Position numbers and translations under genes: made by a program. The notes beneath the pieces were generated by a model. The model was not told where the DNA came from. It saw only the letters and a list, made by a program, of their open reading frames with translations, and did no database searches. Below are positions 1 to 6,635 of a stretch of 10,528 bases of DNA, in pieces (position 1 is the first letter of the stretch; every line of letters begins with the position of its first letter). The DNA comes from Erysipelotrichaceae bacterium UBA6182 (GTDB taxonomy: Bacteria > Bacillota_I > Bacilli_A > Erysipelotrichales > Erysipelotrichaceae): the NCBI GenBank assembly GCA_002422065.1, contig DITO01000069.1, positions 1-10,528 of the forward strand. The letters are read 5' to 3'.

Positions 1-95
1 TAAAAAATGACTTAAGTCTAAGAAATGAGCCATCTTCAAATTAACGAAAATTACTTTAAGAATTCAGGCTACTTGTAAGGCTTCATTTGAATATG

Positions 96-123
96 TTGAA
101 TTGGTGTATTTAAAGTTTATAAT
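96..123 (+). promoter_or_regulatory. Putative sigma-A-type promoter of the 168-1643 gene
   Basis: A TTGAAT box at 96-101 and a perfect TATAAT at 118-123 are separated by 16 nt, close to the vegetative consensus (TTGACA-N17-TATAAT). Transcription would start near 130, giving a leader of about 38 nt before the ATG at 168. The rest of 1-167 holds no convincing gene or terminator. Assignment is by motif only. Confidence 0.5.
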
Positions 124-153
124 ATATTGGACGATATTTCTTTCATCCAATTT

Positions 154-159
154 GGGGGA
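154..159 (+). promoter_or_regulatory. Ribosome binding site deciding the start at 168
   Basis: A GGGGGA run lies 8 nt before the ATG at 168, good spacing for a Shine-Dalgarno. It supports 168 as the start of the membrane-protein gene. Confidence 0.55.
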
Positions 160-167
160 CTTGTATT

Positions 168-1643
168 ATGCTAAAGAGAAATCCGATTACATTAACTGCA
201 TATGCTTTTTTATTATTACCAATTCTAATTTTTCTTTTAAATTGGATAAAATGGTTTATTTCCATACCATTGATCGTGGCTATCATTTATGGATTTTATC
301 AAGTTATAAGTGAAAATGAACCTAAAGACTTTATTCGTTTTAGTCTAACAAGAAAGAACGTAGTTATCTTGGCAATTATTTTTGGTTGGGTAGCATTATC
401 GGGTGTTGGTGGCTTGGCTTGGCAGAATCGATGGGATCATATGTTTAGAAATGCAATTTTCAATGATCTTGTCAACTATGCATGGCCTGTTATGGATTTC
501 TCATTGGAAACGACGAGAACATTGGTATACTATTTTGGTTTCTGGTTGCCAAGCGCTGGATTAGCAAAGTTATTTGGTAATATCTCAGTTGGATATATTT
601 CATTGTATTTTTGGACAGTTTTTGGTGTCATCCTTGCAATTTTGCTGATATTCAATTGGTTGAAAAAGATTAGTATAAAAGTTGTTTTAGTTTTTATTTT
701 CTTCAGTGGATTGGACATTATTTCTTATGTTGGAGTCTCATATCTTCAACAAGGGCTAAGTTTATCTCAAATATTAATAAATCTCCGTAACTGGCAACAT
801 CTCGAATTAATACTTGAAATCGTTAATGCATCATCAAACACAACTTTATTATTTTGGCTCTACAATCAAATCGTTCCTTTTTGGATAGGGTTTATGTTGA
901 TTCTATCGCAACGAAATAATAAGCATCTTATTTTTACTTTTTCACTATTGATACTGTACTCCCCATTTCCTGCTTTCTCCTTGATACCTTTTATTATTTA
1001 CAAGATGCTTAGTAATGTTGATTTCAAGTTTAAGTACTTTAGTGAGAGCTTTGTAAAGCTCTTTAAGTCAGCATTCACAATAAGTAATATAAGTGGTTTC
1101 ACCTTACTGATCTTAGTTAGCTTATTTTTCATGTCTGGTAATGCAGTCAATACAATCTGGTTCTTCCCGCTGGATTTTGGAGTCATCAGGGGAATATTGA
1201 TTTTTCTTACACTTGAATTCTTCGTATTCTTTCCGTTTATATGGCCGCAAATACAAAGGAATTTTGGATATTGGGTTATTTTCATTACGACGGTTTTGTT
1301 TAGTTTTGTAGTTTTAGGCAAATGTTGTGATTTTGCATGGCGTACCAGTATTCCTTTGACTTACTTCACAATGCTTCTAATCTTGCGAGAACTGGTTGAA
1401 TTAAAGAATATGAGAACCGTTAAAGTATTTTACCTAATTATCATTTTATCGATAGGTGCATTTACTCCTACAATGGAAATAATGCGAACAATTTCAAAGA
1501 CTAAACATATAATTCGAGGTGACATTCAAGAACCATTAATTAGTGATGGATTGTCATCTGTTTTCGATACGAACAATTCTCTAAAGGATCTTTTCGTAGG
1601 ATCTAAAGACAGTTTCTTCATTGATAATTTGATTAAGAAATAA
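168..1643 (+). CDS. Polytopic membrane protein, possibly a GT-C-type glycosyltransferase (unnamed family)
   Basis: This 491-residue protein is almost entirely hydrophobic, with roughly 12 to 13 predicted membrane segments (about 11-27, 29-47, 65-83, 113-131, 141-163, 170-190, 225-247, 253-279, 308-323, 338-360, 368-385, 395-408, 418-436). I do not recognise a named family. Recognisable local patterns are a first large loop at about 84-108 rich in W, D, N and H and ending in WPV, a YYFGFWLP motif at 121-128, and DFAWRTSIP at 388-396. I have the impression of similar patterns in uncharacterised firmicute membrane proteins. A large acidic/aromatic loop after the first helices is the usual layout of GT-C enzymes, which transfer sugars from polyprenyl-phosphate donors outside the cell; that function is inference. 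The gene has its own promoter and RBS, is separated by 176 nt from the downstream operon, and lies on the same strand. Its phenylalanine/isoleucine-rich composition accounts for much of its very low GC. It could instead be a polymerase or a transporter-like protein. Confidence 0.8.
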   Translation: MLKRNPITLTAYAFLLLPILIFLLNWIKWFISIPLIVAIIYGFYQVISENEPKDFIRFSLTRKNVVILAIIFGWVALSGVGGLAWQNRWDHMFRNAIFNDLVNYAWPVMDFSLETTRTLVYYFGFWLPSAGLAKLFGNISVGYISLYFWTVFGVILAILLIFNWLKKISIKVVLVFIFFSGLDIISYVGVSYLQQGLSLSQILINLRNWQHLELILEIVNASSNTTLLFWLYNQIVPFWIGFMLILSQRNNKHLIFTFSLLILYSPFPAFSLIPFIIYKMLSNVDFKFKYFSESFVKLFKSAFTISNISGFTLLILVSLFFMSGNAVNTIWFFPLDFGVIRGILIFLTLEFFVFFPFIWPQIQRNFGYWVIFITTVLFSFVVLGKCCDFAWRTSIPLTYFTMLLILRELVELKNMRTVKVFYLIIILSIGAFTPTMEIMRTISKTKHIIRGDIQEPLISDGLSSVFDTNNSLKDLFVGSKDSFFIDNLIKK

Positions 1644-1792
1644 GTTCATTTGATATAGTATCTTATCAGTTAACCATTAAATTTAAGATAGGATCAGGAA
1701 TGAATTAAATTGAAAAATGACTATTCGCTTAAATAATGAAAGTATAATGGATTCCTTTAATCAGTACCTCCACAACATGTAAAATCTTAAAT

Positions 1793-1810
1793 AGGAGATT
1801 ATGATATAAT
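1793..1810 (+). promoter_or_regulatory. Extended -10 promoter of the sugar operon, overlapping a displaced AGGAG
   Basis: TG-A-TATAAT (TG at 1802-1803, TATAAT at 1805-1810) is an extended -10 element with no good -35 box 17 nt upstream. Transcription from it would start near 1816-1818, only two to four bases before the ATG at 1820, giving a leaderless or almost leaderless mRNA. AGGAG at 1793-1797 lies 22 nt from that ATG, too far for normal use, and would be outside such a transcript. The remainder of 1644-1819 contains only a weak 7-bp inverted repeat (1659-1665 with 1684-1690, 18-nt loop, no U tract) and an isolated TATAAT at 1743-1748 without a fitting -35. Confidence 0.5.
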
Positions 1811-1819
1811 CTAATTGTT

Positions 1820-2740
1820 ATGAAACTATCAATCATCGTACCTTCATATAATGAAGAGAAATCGCTCCCTATCTTTTACGAAGAACTGTCAAAAGTCCTA
1901 GATAATCTAGATTATACTCACGAAGTAATCTTTGTGAATGACGGTTCAAAAGACAAGACACTAGAAATATTGAATCAGTTAAAATCAATAGACGAAAGAA
2001 TCACAATCATAGATTTCAGTCGTAACTTTGGGAAAGAAGCAGGCATCCTAGCGGGTCTTCGTGAAAGCTCAGGAGATTTAATTGCAATCATGGACGCGGA
2101 TCTTCAAGACCCTCCCTACTTACTACCCAAGATGATAGATGAAATTACCCAAAATGGTTTTGATAGTGTTGCGACGTATCGAGTAGACCGCAAAGGGGAA
2201 CCACCAATTCGTAGCTATTTTGCTCGTAAGTTCTATCAACTCATTAATCGTGTCAGTGAAGTAGAAATTGTTGATGGAGCACGTGATTATCGACTGATGA
2301 CAAGAACAATGGTTGATGCGATATTATCGTTAAGTGAATATCATCGTTTTTCGAAAGGGATATTTGCTTGGGTTGGGTTTAAAATAAAATATCTGGCATT
2401 TGAGAATGTCGAGCGCATTGCAGGTGAAACAAAGTGGAACTTTTGGAAACTTTTTAAATATGCTATTGAAGGTATCGTAGCTTTTACAACCGTTCCGCTT
2501 CGAATATCGATGATGTTTGGTATCTTGGTTTCAATAATGACTTTTGTCTATATGGTTTATGTTGTCATTAAAGCGCTTTTGTTTGGTGATCCAGTTGCAG
2601 GTTATCCATCTATGATGACGATTATTTTGTTCTTAGGTGGCATCCAGTTATTATCAATTGGTGTTTTAGGTGAGTATTTGTCTAAAACATATATGGAAGT
2701 AAAGAATCGTCCAAACTACATAATCAAACGAAAATATTAG
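1820..2740 (+). CDS. GtrB/CsbB-like family 2 glycosyltransferase (polyprenyl-phosphate sugar synthase)
   Basis: This 306-residue protein has the layout of GtrB, ArnC, CsbB and dolichol-phosphate-mannose-synthase-like enzymes: a cytoplasmic GT-A domain at about 1-225 followed by two membrane helices (about 228-252 and 264-286). Such enzymes move a sugar from a nucleotide donor to undecaprenyl phosphate on the inner membrane face. Visible motifs are SIIVPSYNEE (4-13), the nucleotide-binding VNDGS (39-43), FSRNFGKEAG (66-75) and the metal-binding DADLQDPP (92-99) with D92 and D94. The usual GEYL (284-287) follows the second helix. The sugar cannot be read from sequence; glucose or GlcNAc are common in the family. 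It is first in a six-gene operon. The ATG at 1820 is chosen because in-frame TGA at 1802-1804 closes the frame upstream, although no properly spaced Shine-Dalgarno exists. A second paralogue lies at 4739-5677, clearly diverged, so the pair is not a recent duplication. Confidence 0.93.
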   Translation: MKLSIIVPSYNEEKSLPIFYEELSKVLDNLDYTHEVIFVNDGSKDKTLEILNQLKSIDERITIIDFSRNFGKEAGILAGLRESSGDLIAIMDADLQDPPYLLPKMIDEITQNGFDSVATYRVDRKGEPPIRSYFARKFYQLINRVSEVEIVDGARDYRLMTRTMVDAILSLSEYHRFSKGIFAWVGFKIKYLAFENVERIAGETKWNFWKLFKYAIEGIVAFTTVPLRISMMFGILVSIMTFVYMVYVVIKALLFGDPVAGYPSMMTIILFLGGIQLLSIGVLGEYLSKTYMEVKNRPNYIIKRKY

Positions 2741-2749
2741 GGAAAAGAT

Positions 2750-3844
2750 ATGATTAAAAATGAAATGCAGCGTCATTATCTGGCGTATAAAAATGAATAC
2801 GACCAGGCAGTCTTGAGGGTGTTGGAAAGTGGTTGGTACATCACAGGCAATGAACTTAAACAATTTGAAGAGAACTTCGCAAACTATGTAGGTGTCAAAC
2901 ACTGTGTGGGCTTAGCCAATGGATTGGATGCGTTATGGATTGGTATGAAGCTCTTAGGCATTCAGGCAGGGGATGAAGTCATTGTGCAGTCTAACACGTA
3001 TATTGCGACAGTCATGGGCATTACCATCAACCATGCGACGCCTATTTTTGTGGAACCCGATGAGACCTTTAATTTTGATGTAAACAAAATTGAAGATAAG
3101 ATCACAAGTCGCACTAAGGCGATTTTAGTAACACATCTTTATGGACAAGCAAGCAACATGCGTGCCATCAAAGACTTGTGTGACAAGTATCAATTGTTTC
3201 TTGTGGAAGATTGTGCACAGAGTCATGGGGCAAAGTTCGATGGAACAATGACCGGTGCATTTGGAGACTTAGCATGTTTCAGTTTCTATCCGACAAAAAA
3301 TCTGGGCGCATTTGGCGATGGTGGGGCTATAACCACACCTCACGATGATTTGTCTCAAAAAATTAGAATCTATCGAAACTATGGAAGTGAGAAGCGTTAT
3401 TACAATCAAGTAGTTGGTATTAACTCACGTTTGGATGAAATGCAAGCGGCACTTTTAAATGTCAAGTTAAATATGCTCGATCACCTGAACAGTGATCGGA
3501 AGCATTTAGCTGATCTTTATTTGACAGGCATCAAGAATCCTGAGATTAAATTACCAAAACGTGAGATGGGTGCAGATCATGTTTGGCATCAATTCGTAAT
3601 CCGTTGTGATGAGAGGGATCAATTAATTGAGCACTTGAATAAACACGGTGTTCAAACCATCATTCATTATCCAATTCCACCACATCTTTCTGAAGCCTAT
3701 CAAGAGCTAGGCTACAAAGTAGGGGATTTCCCTATTGCTGAGGAGTTCGCGAATACTGTTCTCTCATTACCATTGTTCGATGGAATGCGTGAGGATGAGA
3801 TTCAGGTCGTTATCGAGGCTTTGAATGCCTTCAAGTCATCATGA
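2750..3844 (+). CDS. DegT/DnrJ/EryC1/StrS sugar aminotransferase, FdtB/QdtB-like
   Basis: This 364-residue protein is full length for the PLP-dependent sugar aminotransferases. In view of its neighbours the likely reaction is glutamate-dependent transamination at C-3 of a dTDP-3-keto-6-deoxyhexose, giving dTDP-3-amino-3,6-dideoxyhexose (the FdtB/QdtB step). Hallmarks are SGWYITG (27-33), ANGLDAL (56-62; family pattern G/ANGTDAL), the cofactor aspartate in VEDCAQSHG (152-160, D154), S178 and the Schiff-base lysine K183 in FSFYPTKNLGAFGDGGA (177-193), and the substrate-site loop NSRLDEMQA (225-233). All catalytic residues expected for an active enzyme are present. It begins 9 nt after the first glycosyltransferase, with only a modest GGAAAAG before its ATG, and ends in a 4-nt ATGA overlap with the acetyltransferase. 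The family and activity class are secure. The position aminated and the sugar configuration are inferred from the adjacent cupin isomerase. Confidence 0.93.
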   Translation: MIKNEMQRHYLAYKNEYDQAVLRVLESGWYITGNELKQFEENFANYVGVKHCVGLANGLDALWIGMKLLGIQAGDEVIVQSNTYIATVMGITINHATPIFVEPDETFNFDVNKIEDKITSRTKAILVTHLYGQASNMRAIKDLCDKYQLFLVEDCAQSHGAKFDGTMTGAFGDLACFSFYPTKNLGAFGDGGAITTPHDDLSQKIRIYRNYGSEKRYYNQVVGINSRLDEMQAALLNVKLNMLDHLNSDRKHLADLYLTGIKNPEIKLPKREMGADHVWHQFVIRCDERDQLIEHLNKHGVQTIIHYPIPPHLSEAYQELGYKVGDFPIAEEFANTVLSLPLFDGMREDEIQVVIEALNAFKSS

Positions 3845-4347
3845 TTCGTTTGAGAAGACTTAAAACCGAAGATGCGATTGGCATGTTAGAATGGATAAAT
3901 GATATAGAAATCAACCAGTTTTTTACATTCGCTTATCGAAAATTCGACATGGCTTCAGTTTTACAATTCATTAATGAAGCGAATAAAACAGAAGTGAACC
4001 ATCATTATGCCGTTGTAGATGAAGAAGATATTTATTTAGGCACAATCAGTTTAAAAAACGTCGATCACATTAATCGACATGCAGAGTATGCAATTGCGAT
4101 GCGTAAATCGATGCAAGGTCAGGGAAATGGTGAAACAGCCAGTCGAATGATACTTGATGTTGCGAAGTACGAATTAAAACTGCATAAGGTCTACTTGAAC
4201 GTTCTAACTCATAACACCGTAGCCATTCATCTCTATGAGAAGATTGGGTTTAAGCAAAAAGGCATATATGAAGACCATGTTTTGAAACAGGATGGTTATC
4301 ATGACTTATTCTATTATGAGATTATTTTTAGTGAGGACACACCATGA
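3841..4347 (+). CDS. GNAT-family N-acetyltransferase, probable nucleotide-amino-sugar acetyltransferase
   Basis: This 168-residue protein has a single GNAT fold of the RimJ/RimL or PseH-like type. The acetyl-CoA pyrophosphate-binding segment is MQGQGNGETASRMI (91-104), matching the Q/RxxGxG/A pattern, and the C-terminal signature NTVAIHLYEKIGFKQKG (125-141) is typical, with Y133 in the position of the usual general acid. The gene starts in a TCATGA overlap with the aminotransferase (stop and start share 4 nt) and lacks an obvious Shine-Dalgarno, so it is probably translated by coupling. Sitting between aminotransferase and isomerase genes, it most likely acetylates the new 3-amino group of the dTDP-sugar. 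The characterised enzyme for this step, QdtC, is to my knowledge a left-handed beta-helix hexapeptide protein, so this would be a non-homologous replacement, as WecD (dTDP-Fuc4N) and PseH show that GNATs can serve nucleotide amino sugars. A different acyl group or substrate is possible. Confidence 0.88.
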   Translation: MIRLRRLKTEDAIGMLEWINDIEINQFFTFAYRKFDMASVLQFINEANKTEVNHHYAVVDEEDIYLGTISLKNVDHINRHAEYAIAMRKSMQGQGNGETASRMILDVAKYELKLHKVYLNVLTHNTVAIHLYEKIGFKQKGIYEDHVLKQDGYHDLFYYEIIFSEDTP

Positions 4348-4742
4348 ACCATCGCATCATAAAATTCAATCAAAAAGGAGATGATCGAGGACATTTGGTC
4401 ATCGTTGAAGGTTTGGTCGACATTCCTTTCGAAATCAAACGTATCTTCTATATCTATGGTTCAGATTCACATGTAATCCGTGGCAACCATGCCAATCGAA
4501 AAAGTGAGTTCGTATTGATCAATGTGAGTGGGCAATCTAAAGTTAAGGTCGATGATGGTCGTTCAACAGAAATCATTGAACTCAATGAACCTCATATGGG
4601 AATCTATTTACCGTGCATGTTGTGGAAGGAAATGTATGACTTCTCAGCAGATTCCGTTCTATTGGTATTAGCGAGTGAAGTATATGACCCTCAAGAGTAT
4701 ATCCGTGATTATGAGGCTTATCGAAATGAGGTCATCAAATGA
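4344..4742 (+). CDS. WxcM-like cupin, FdtA/QdtA-type dTDP-4-keto-6-deoxyglucose 3,4-ketoisomerase
   Basis: This 132-residue protein is a single-domain cupin of the expected size for FdtA/QdtA, which move the keto group of dTDP-4-keto-6-deoxyglucose from C-4 to C-3 before transamination. Family landmarks are DDRGHLV (13-19), IPFEIKRIFYIYG (27-39), RGNHANRKSE (46-55), VDDG (69-72), the glycine/aromatic strand MGIYLP (85-90), LWKEMYDFS (93-101), LLVLAS (106-111) and YDPQEYIRDYE (114-124). From memory it aligns without gaps to FdtA of Aneurinibacillus. Two substitutions stand out: the paired catalytic histidines of HAH read HAN (H49 kept, N51), and the residue after W94 is K95 where I recall His in FdtA and Arg in QdtA. 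Activity and product configuration (galacto or gluco) are therefore uncertain. The gene overlaps both neighbours by ATGA; GAGG at 4333-4336 is its RBS. The family call is firm and the exact reaction is inference. Confidence 0.88.
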   Translation: MNHRIIKFNQKGDDRGHLVIVEGLVDIPFEIKRIFYIYGSDSHVIRGNHANRKSEFVLINVSGQSKVKVDDGRSTEIIELNEPHMGIYLPCMLWKEMYDFSADSVLLVLASEVYDPQEYIRDYEAYRNEVIK

Positions 4743-5677
4743 GCAAACTTTCGATTATAATTCCTGTTTATTACAATGAAATGAATTTGCATGATCTCTA
4801 TGAAGATCTCTTTACCAAAGTTCTGCAACATTTAGAAGATTATGAATTGGTGTTTGTCGATGATGGATCTCAAGATGCGTCCTATGCAATCATCCAAGAG
4901 CTTATTCAAAGAGATTCTAGAATTGTAAGCTTGAAGCTATCACGCAATTTTGGTTCACACGCGGCCATTCTTGCGGGACTTAACCATTGCACAGGCGACT
5001 GTGCTGTCATGAAGACAGCTGATTTACAAGAGCCCTCATCTATGATTTTAGATATGTATGCGAAATGGCAAACTGGAAACAATGTTGTTCTAGCGATCCG
5101 TTCTGATCGTGAAGAGAGTGTATTCCAGTCTCTCTTTTCAAATCTGTATTATCGTATCATGCGTCGTTATGTCCTTAAAAACATGCCGTTAGGCGGTTTT
5201 GACTGTTTTTTAATCGATCGTAAGGTTATTGAAGTATTGCGATTGATGGATGAAAAGAACACATCCTTGATGGGGCAGATTTTATGGGCAGGTTTCAAGA
5301 CCGATTCCATTTACTATAAACGCTTGAAACGTGAAAAAGGAAAATCACGTTGGACATTGCGAAAGAAAATCAAATTGGTCATTGATTCCGTATTGAGCTT
5401 CACTTATCTCCCTGTCCGCTTTATGACTGTAATTGGTTTGATCTTCTTTTTGGGATCAGTAATCTGGGCGACTTTTATAATTTACCAACGCATTTTTGGT
5501 GGTATCGCTGTGGAGGGATGGACAACATTGATGGCATTTAATTTGTTTGCATCAGGCTTGAATTTATTGACCCTTGGAATCATCGGTGAGTATCTCTGGC
5601 GTAACTTCGATGCGACCCGTCCTCGTCCAACGTATATCGTCGAAGAAAGTAATAGTTCCCGACATGATGGAAAATAG
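4739..5677 (+). CDS. Second GtrB-like family 2 glycosyltransferase with two C-terminal membrane helices
   Basis: At 312 residues this has the same architecture as the 1820-2740 product: a GT-A domain at about 1-222, then two membrane helices (about 229-250 and 262-285) and GEYLWR (283-288). It probably transfers a sugar to undecaprenyl phosphate on the cytoplasmic face. Motifs are LSIIIPVYYNE (4-14), VDDGS (40-44) and LSRNFGSHAAILAG (67-80). The usual DADLQDPP reads TADLQEPS (93-100), so the first aspartate of the DxD is threonine and only D95 remains; related subfamilies, as I recall, carry S/T there, so this need not mean loss of activity. Because the gene follows the three amino-sugar genes in a 4-nt ATGA overlap, with GAGG at 4728-4731 as RBS, its donor is plausibly the dTDP-3-acetamido-dideoxyhexose made by them. 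That would make an Und-P-linked amino sugar; this assignment is inference. Its last codons overlap the start of the next gene by 14 nt. Confidence 0.92.
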   Translation: MSKLSIIIPVYYNEMNLHDLYEDLFTKVLQHLEDYELVFVDDGSQDASYAIIQELIQRDSRIVSLKLSRNFGSHAAILAGLNHCTGDCAVMKTADLQEPSSMILDMYAKWQTGNNVVLAIRSDREESVFQSLFSNLYYRIMRRYVLKNMPLGGFDCFLIDRKVIEVLRLMDEKNTSLMGQILWAGFKTDSIYYKRLKREKGKSRWTLRKKIKLVIDSVLSFTYLPVRFMTVIGLIFFLGSVIWATFIIYQRIFGGIAVEGWTTLMAFNLFASGLNLLTLGIIGEYLWRNFDATRPRPTYIVEESNSSRHDGK

Positions 5678-6635
5678 TCCACTTGTTTCAATCATCGTCC
5701 CAATCTATAATGTCGAAAACTATTTGATTAAATGCTTGGATTCATTGGTCAATCAAACATATTCGAACATTGAAATCTTAGCTGTCAATGATGGGAGTCT
5801 AGATCGAAGTGCACAGATTGTTGAGGAATATCAAAAGCAATTTAAGCAATTAAAACGCTTTGATAAAATGAATGGTGGATTATCGGATGCACGTAATTAC
5901 GGAATTGAACATGCTTTAGGTGAGTATCTGCTCTTTATTGACAGTGATGATTATGTAGATGTCACGATGGTTGAAAAGCTCGTACAAGCAGCTTTGATTC
6001 ACAATGCTGATATTGCGGTATGTGACATGGAGTATGTGTATGATACGGGTGAGCGTAAGTTTTCAAGTGGTGGAGTATTCCAAATAGGAAATGTCAAAGA
6101 GAAAGTAGAGCTATTCAGCATCAATAACAGTGCCTGTAATAAACTCTTTAAGCGATACATATTTGAATCTAATCAATTCATCAAAGGCATCTGGTATGAA
6201 GACTTGGCTACGATACCAAAGTGCTGTTATGAAGCAAATCAGATTGTTAAAGTAGACGAAGTGTTGTATTTCTATTATCAACGTTCTAACTCGATCATTC
6301 ATACAGAAAATCCAAAGGTATTTGATATCTACTTAGCTTTAGAAGAGTTGAAACGTTTTCTTATAGAAAAGAACGATTATCATCGTTTTGAGAGAATCAT
6401 GAGAAAAATGCTTGTTGTTCAGGGCATCGAACTCACTAACTTGAGAATCAAATCCTTTGATAATCATGTTATCGATTATTTTAAAATCAATCACGAAAAG
6501 GCGAGTACTTTATTTCCTTCTTGGTATTGGGATTCACATGTTTGGGAATCCGGTGTCAAAAAATGGATTGCATTTACATTGTTTAAATTTAAGCAGTTTA
6601 GTATTTTAGAAAAACTATACAAAAAGACGGTCTAG
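5664..6635 (+). CDS. Family 2 glycosyltransferase, soluble EpsJ/CpsI type
   Basis: This 323-residue protein (numbered from the ATG at 5664) has an N-terminal GT-A domain: LVSIIVPIYNVENYL (7-21), SLVNQTYSNIEILAVNDGS (27-45), GGLSDARNYGI (71-81) and LFIDSDDY (90-97) with D93 and D95 as the metal-binding DxD. The C-terminal 200 residues are the usual less conserved acceptor region, and no membrane helix is evident. It likely adds a hexose or GlcNAc-type residue to a lipid-linked or membrane-bound glycan in the cytoplasm. The frame is open from an ATG at 5574, but the conserved domain begins just after 5664/5667, where two ATGs occur in tandem. A start there leaves only a 14-nt overlap with the preceding gene, so 5664 (or 5667) is preferred. 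No close Shine-Dalgarno is seen, which suggests coupling. It is the last gene of the operon; its final codons form one arm of the terminator hairpin. Confidence 0.9.
   Translation: MMENSPLVSIIVPIYNVENYLIKCLDSLVNQTYSNIEILAVNDGSLDRSAQIVEEYQKQFKQLKRFDKMNGGLSDARNYGIEHALGEYLLFIDSDDYVDVTMVEKLVQAALIHNADIAVCDMEYVYDTGERKFSSGGVFQIGNVKEKVELFSINNSACNKLFKRYIFESNQFIKGIWYEDLATIPKCCYEANQIVKVDEVLYFYYQRSNSIIHTENPKVFDIYLALEELKRFLIEKNDYHRFERIMRKMLVVQGIELTNLRIKSFDNHVIDYFKINHEKASTLFPSWYWDSHVWESGVKKWIAFTLFKFKQFSILEKLYKKTV

Noticed and set aside
1045..1062. Near-perfect palindrome AGAGCTTTGTAAAGCTCT followed by TT
   Set aside because: It lies within the coding sequence of the membrane protein in an intact frame and lacks a real T tract; probably chance, although a short internal hairpin cannot be excluded.
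998..1321. Minus-strand open frame of 107 codons opposite the first gene
   Set aside because: It is a shadow of the membrane-protein frame, with no Shine-Dalgarno and low-complexity lysine/leucine content.
168..1643. Lower GC of the first gene as a sign of horizontal transfer
   Set aside because: Its phenylalanine, isoleucine and leucine-rich membrane composition forces AT-rich codons; the minus-strand membrane genes are also AT-rich. Without codon statistics this is not evidence of transfer.
1659..1690. TATCTTA / TAAGATA inverted repeat after the first gene as a terminator
   Set aside because: The stem is only 7 bp and AT-rich, the loop is 18 nt and no T run follows; not a credible intrinsic terminator.
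3478..3498. Inverted repeat CGATCAC / GTGATCG with 7-nt loop
   Set aside because: Inside the aminotransferase gene, no T tract follows, and the frame is well conserved; likely chance.
5574..5663. Longer reading of the soluble GT2 from the ATG at 5574
   Set aside because: The extra 30 residues resemble no glycosyltransferase N-terminus and lie inside the preceding gene; the conserved domain starts directly after the tandem ATGs at 5664/5667.
1820..5677. The two GtrB-like genes as a recent tandem duplication
   Set aside because: The proteins share architecture and motifs but are clearly diverged by eye (roughly one third identical over the aligned N-terminal part), so they are old paralogues with probably different donors.
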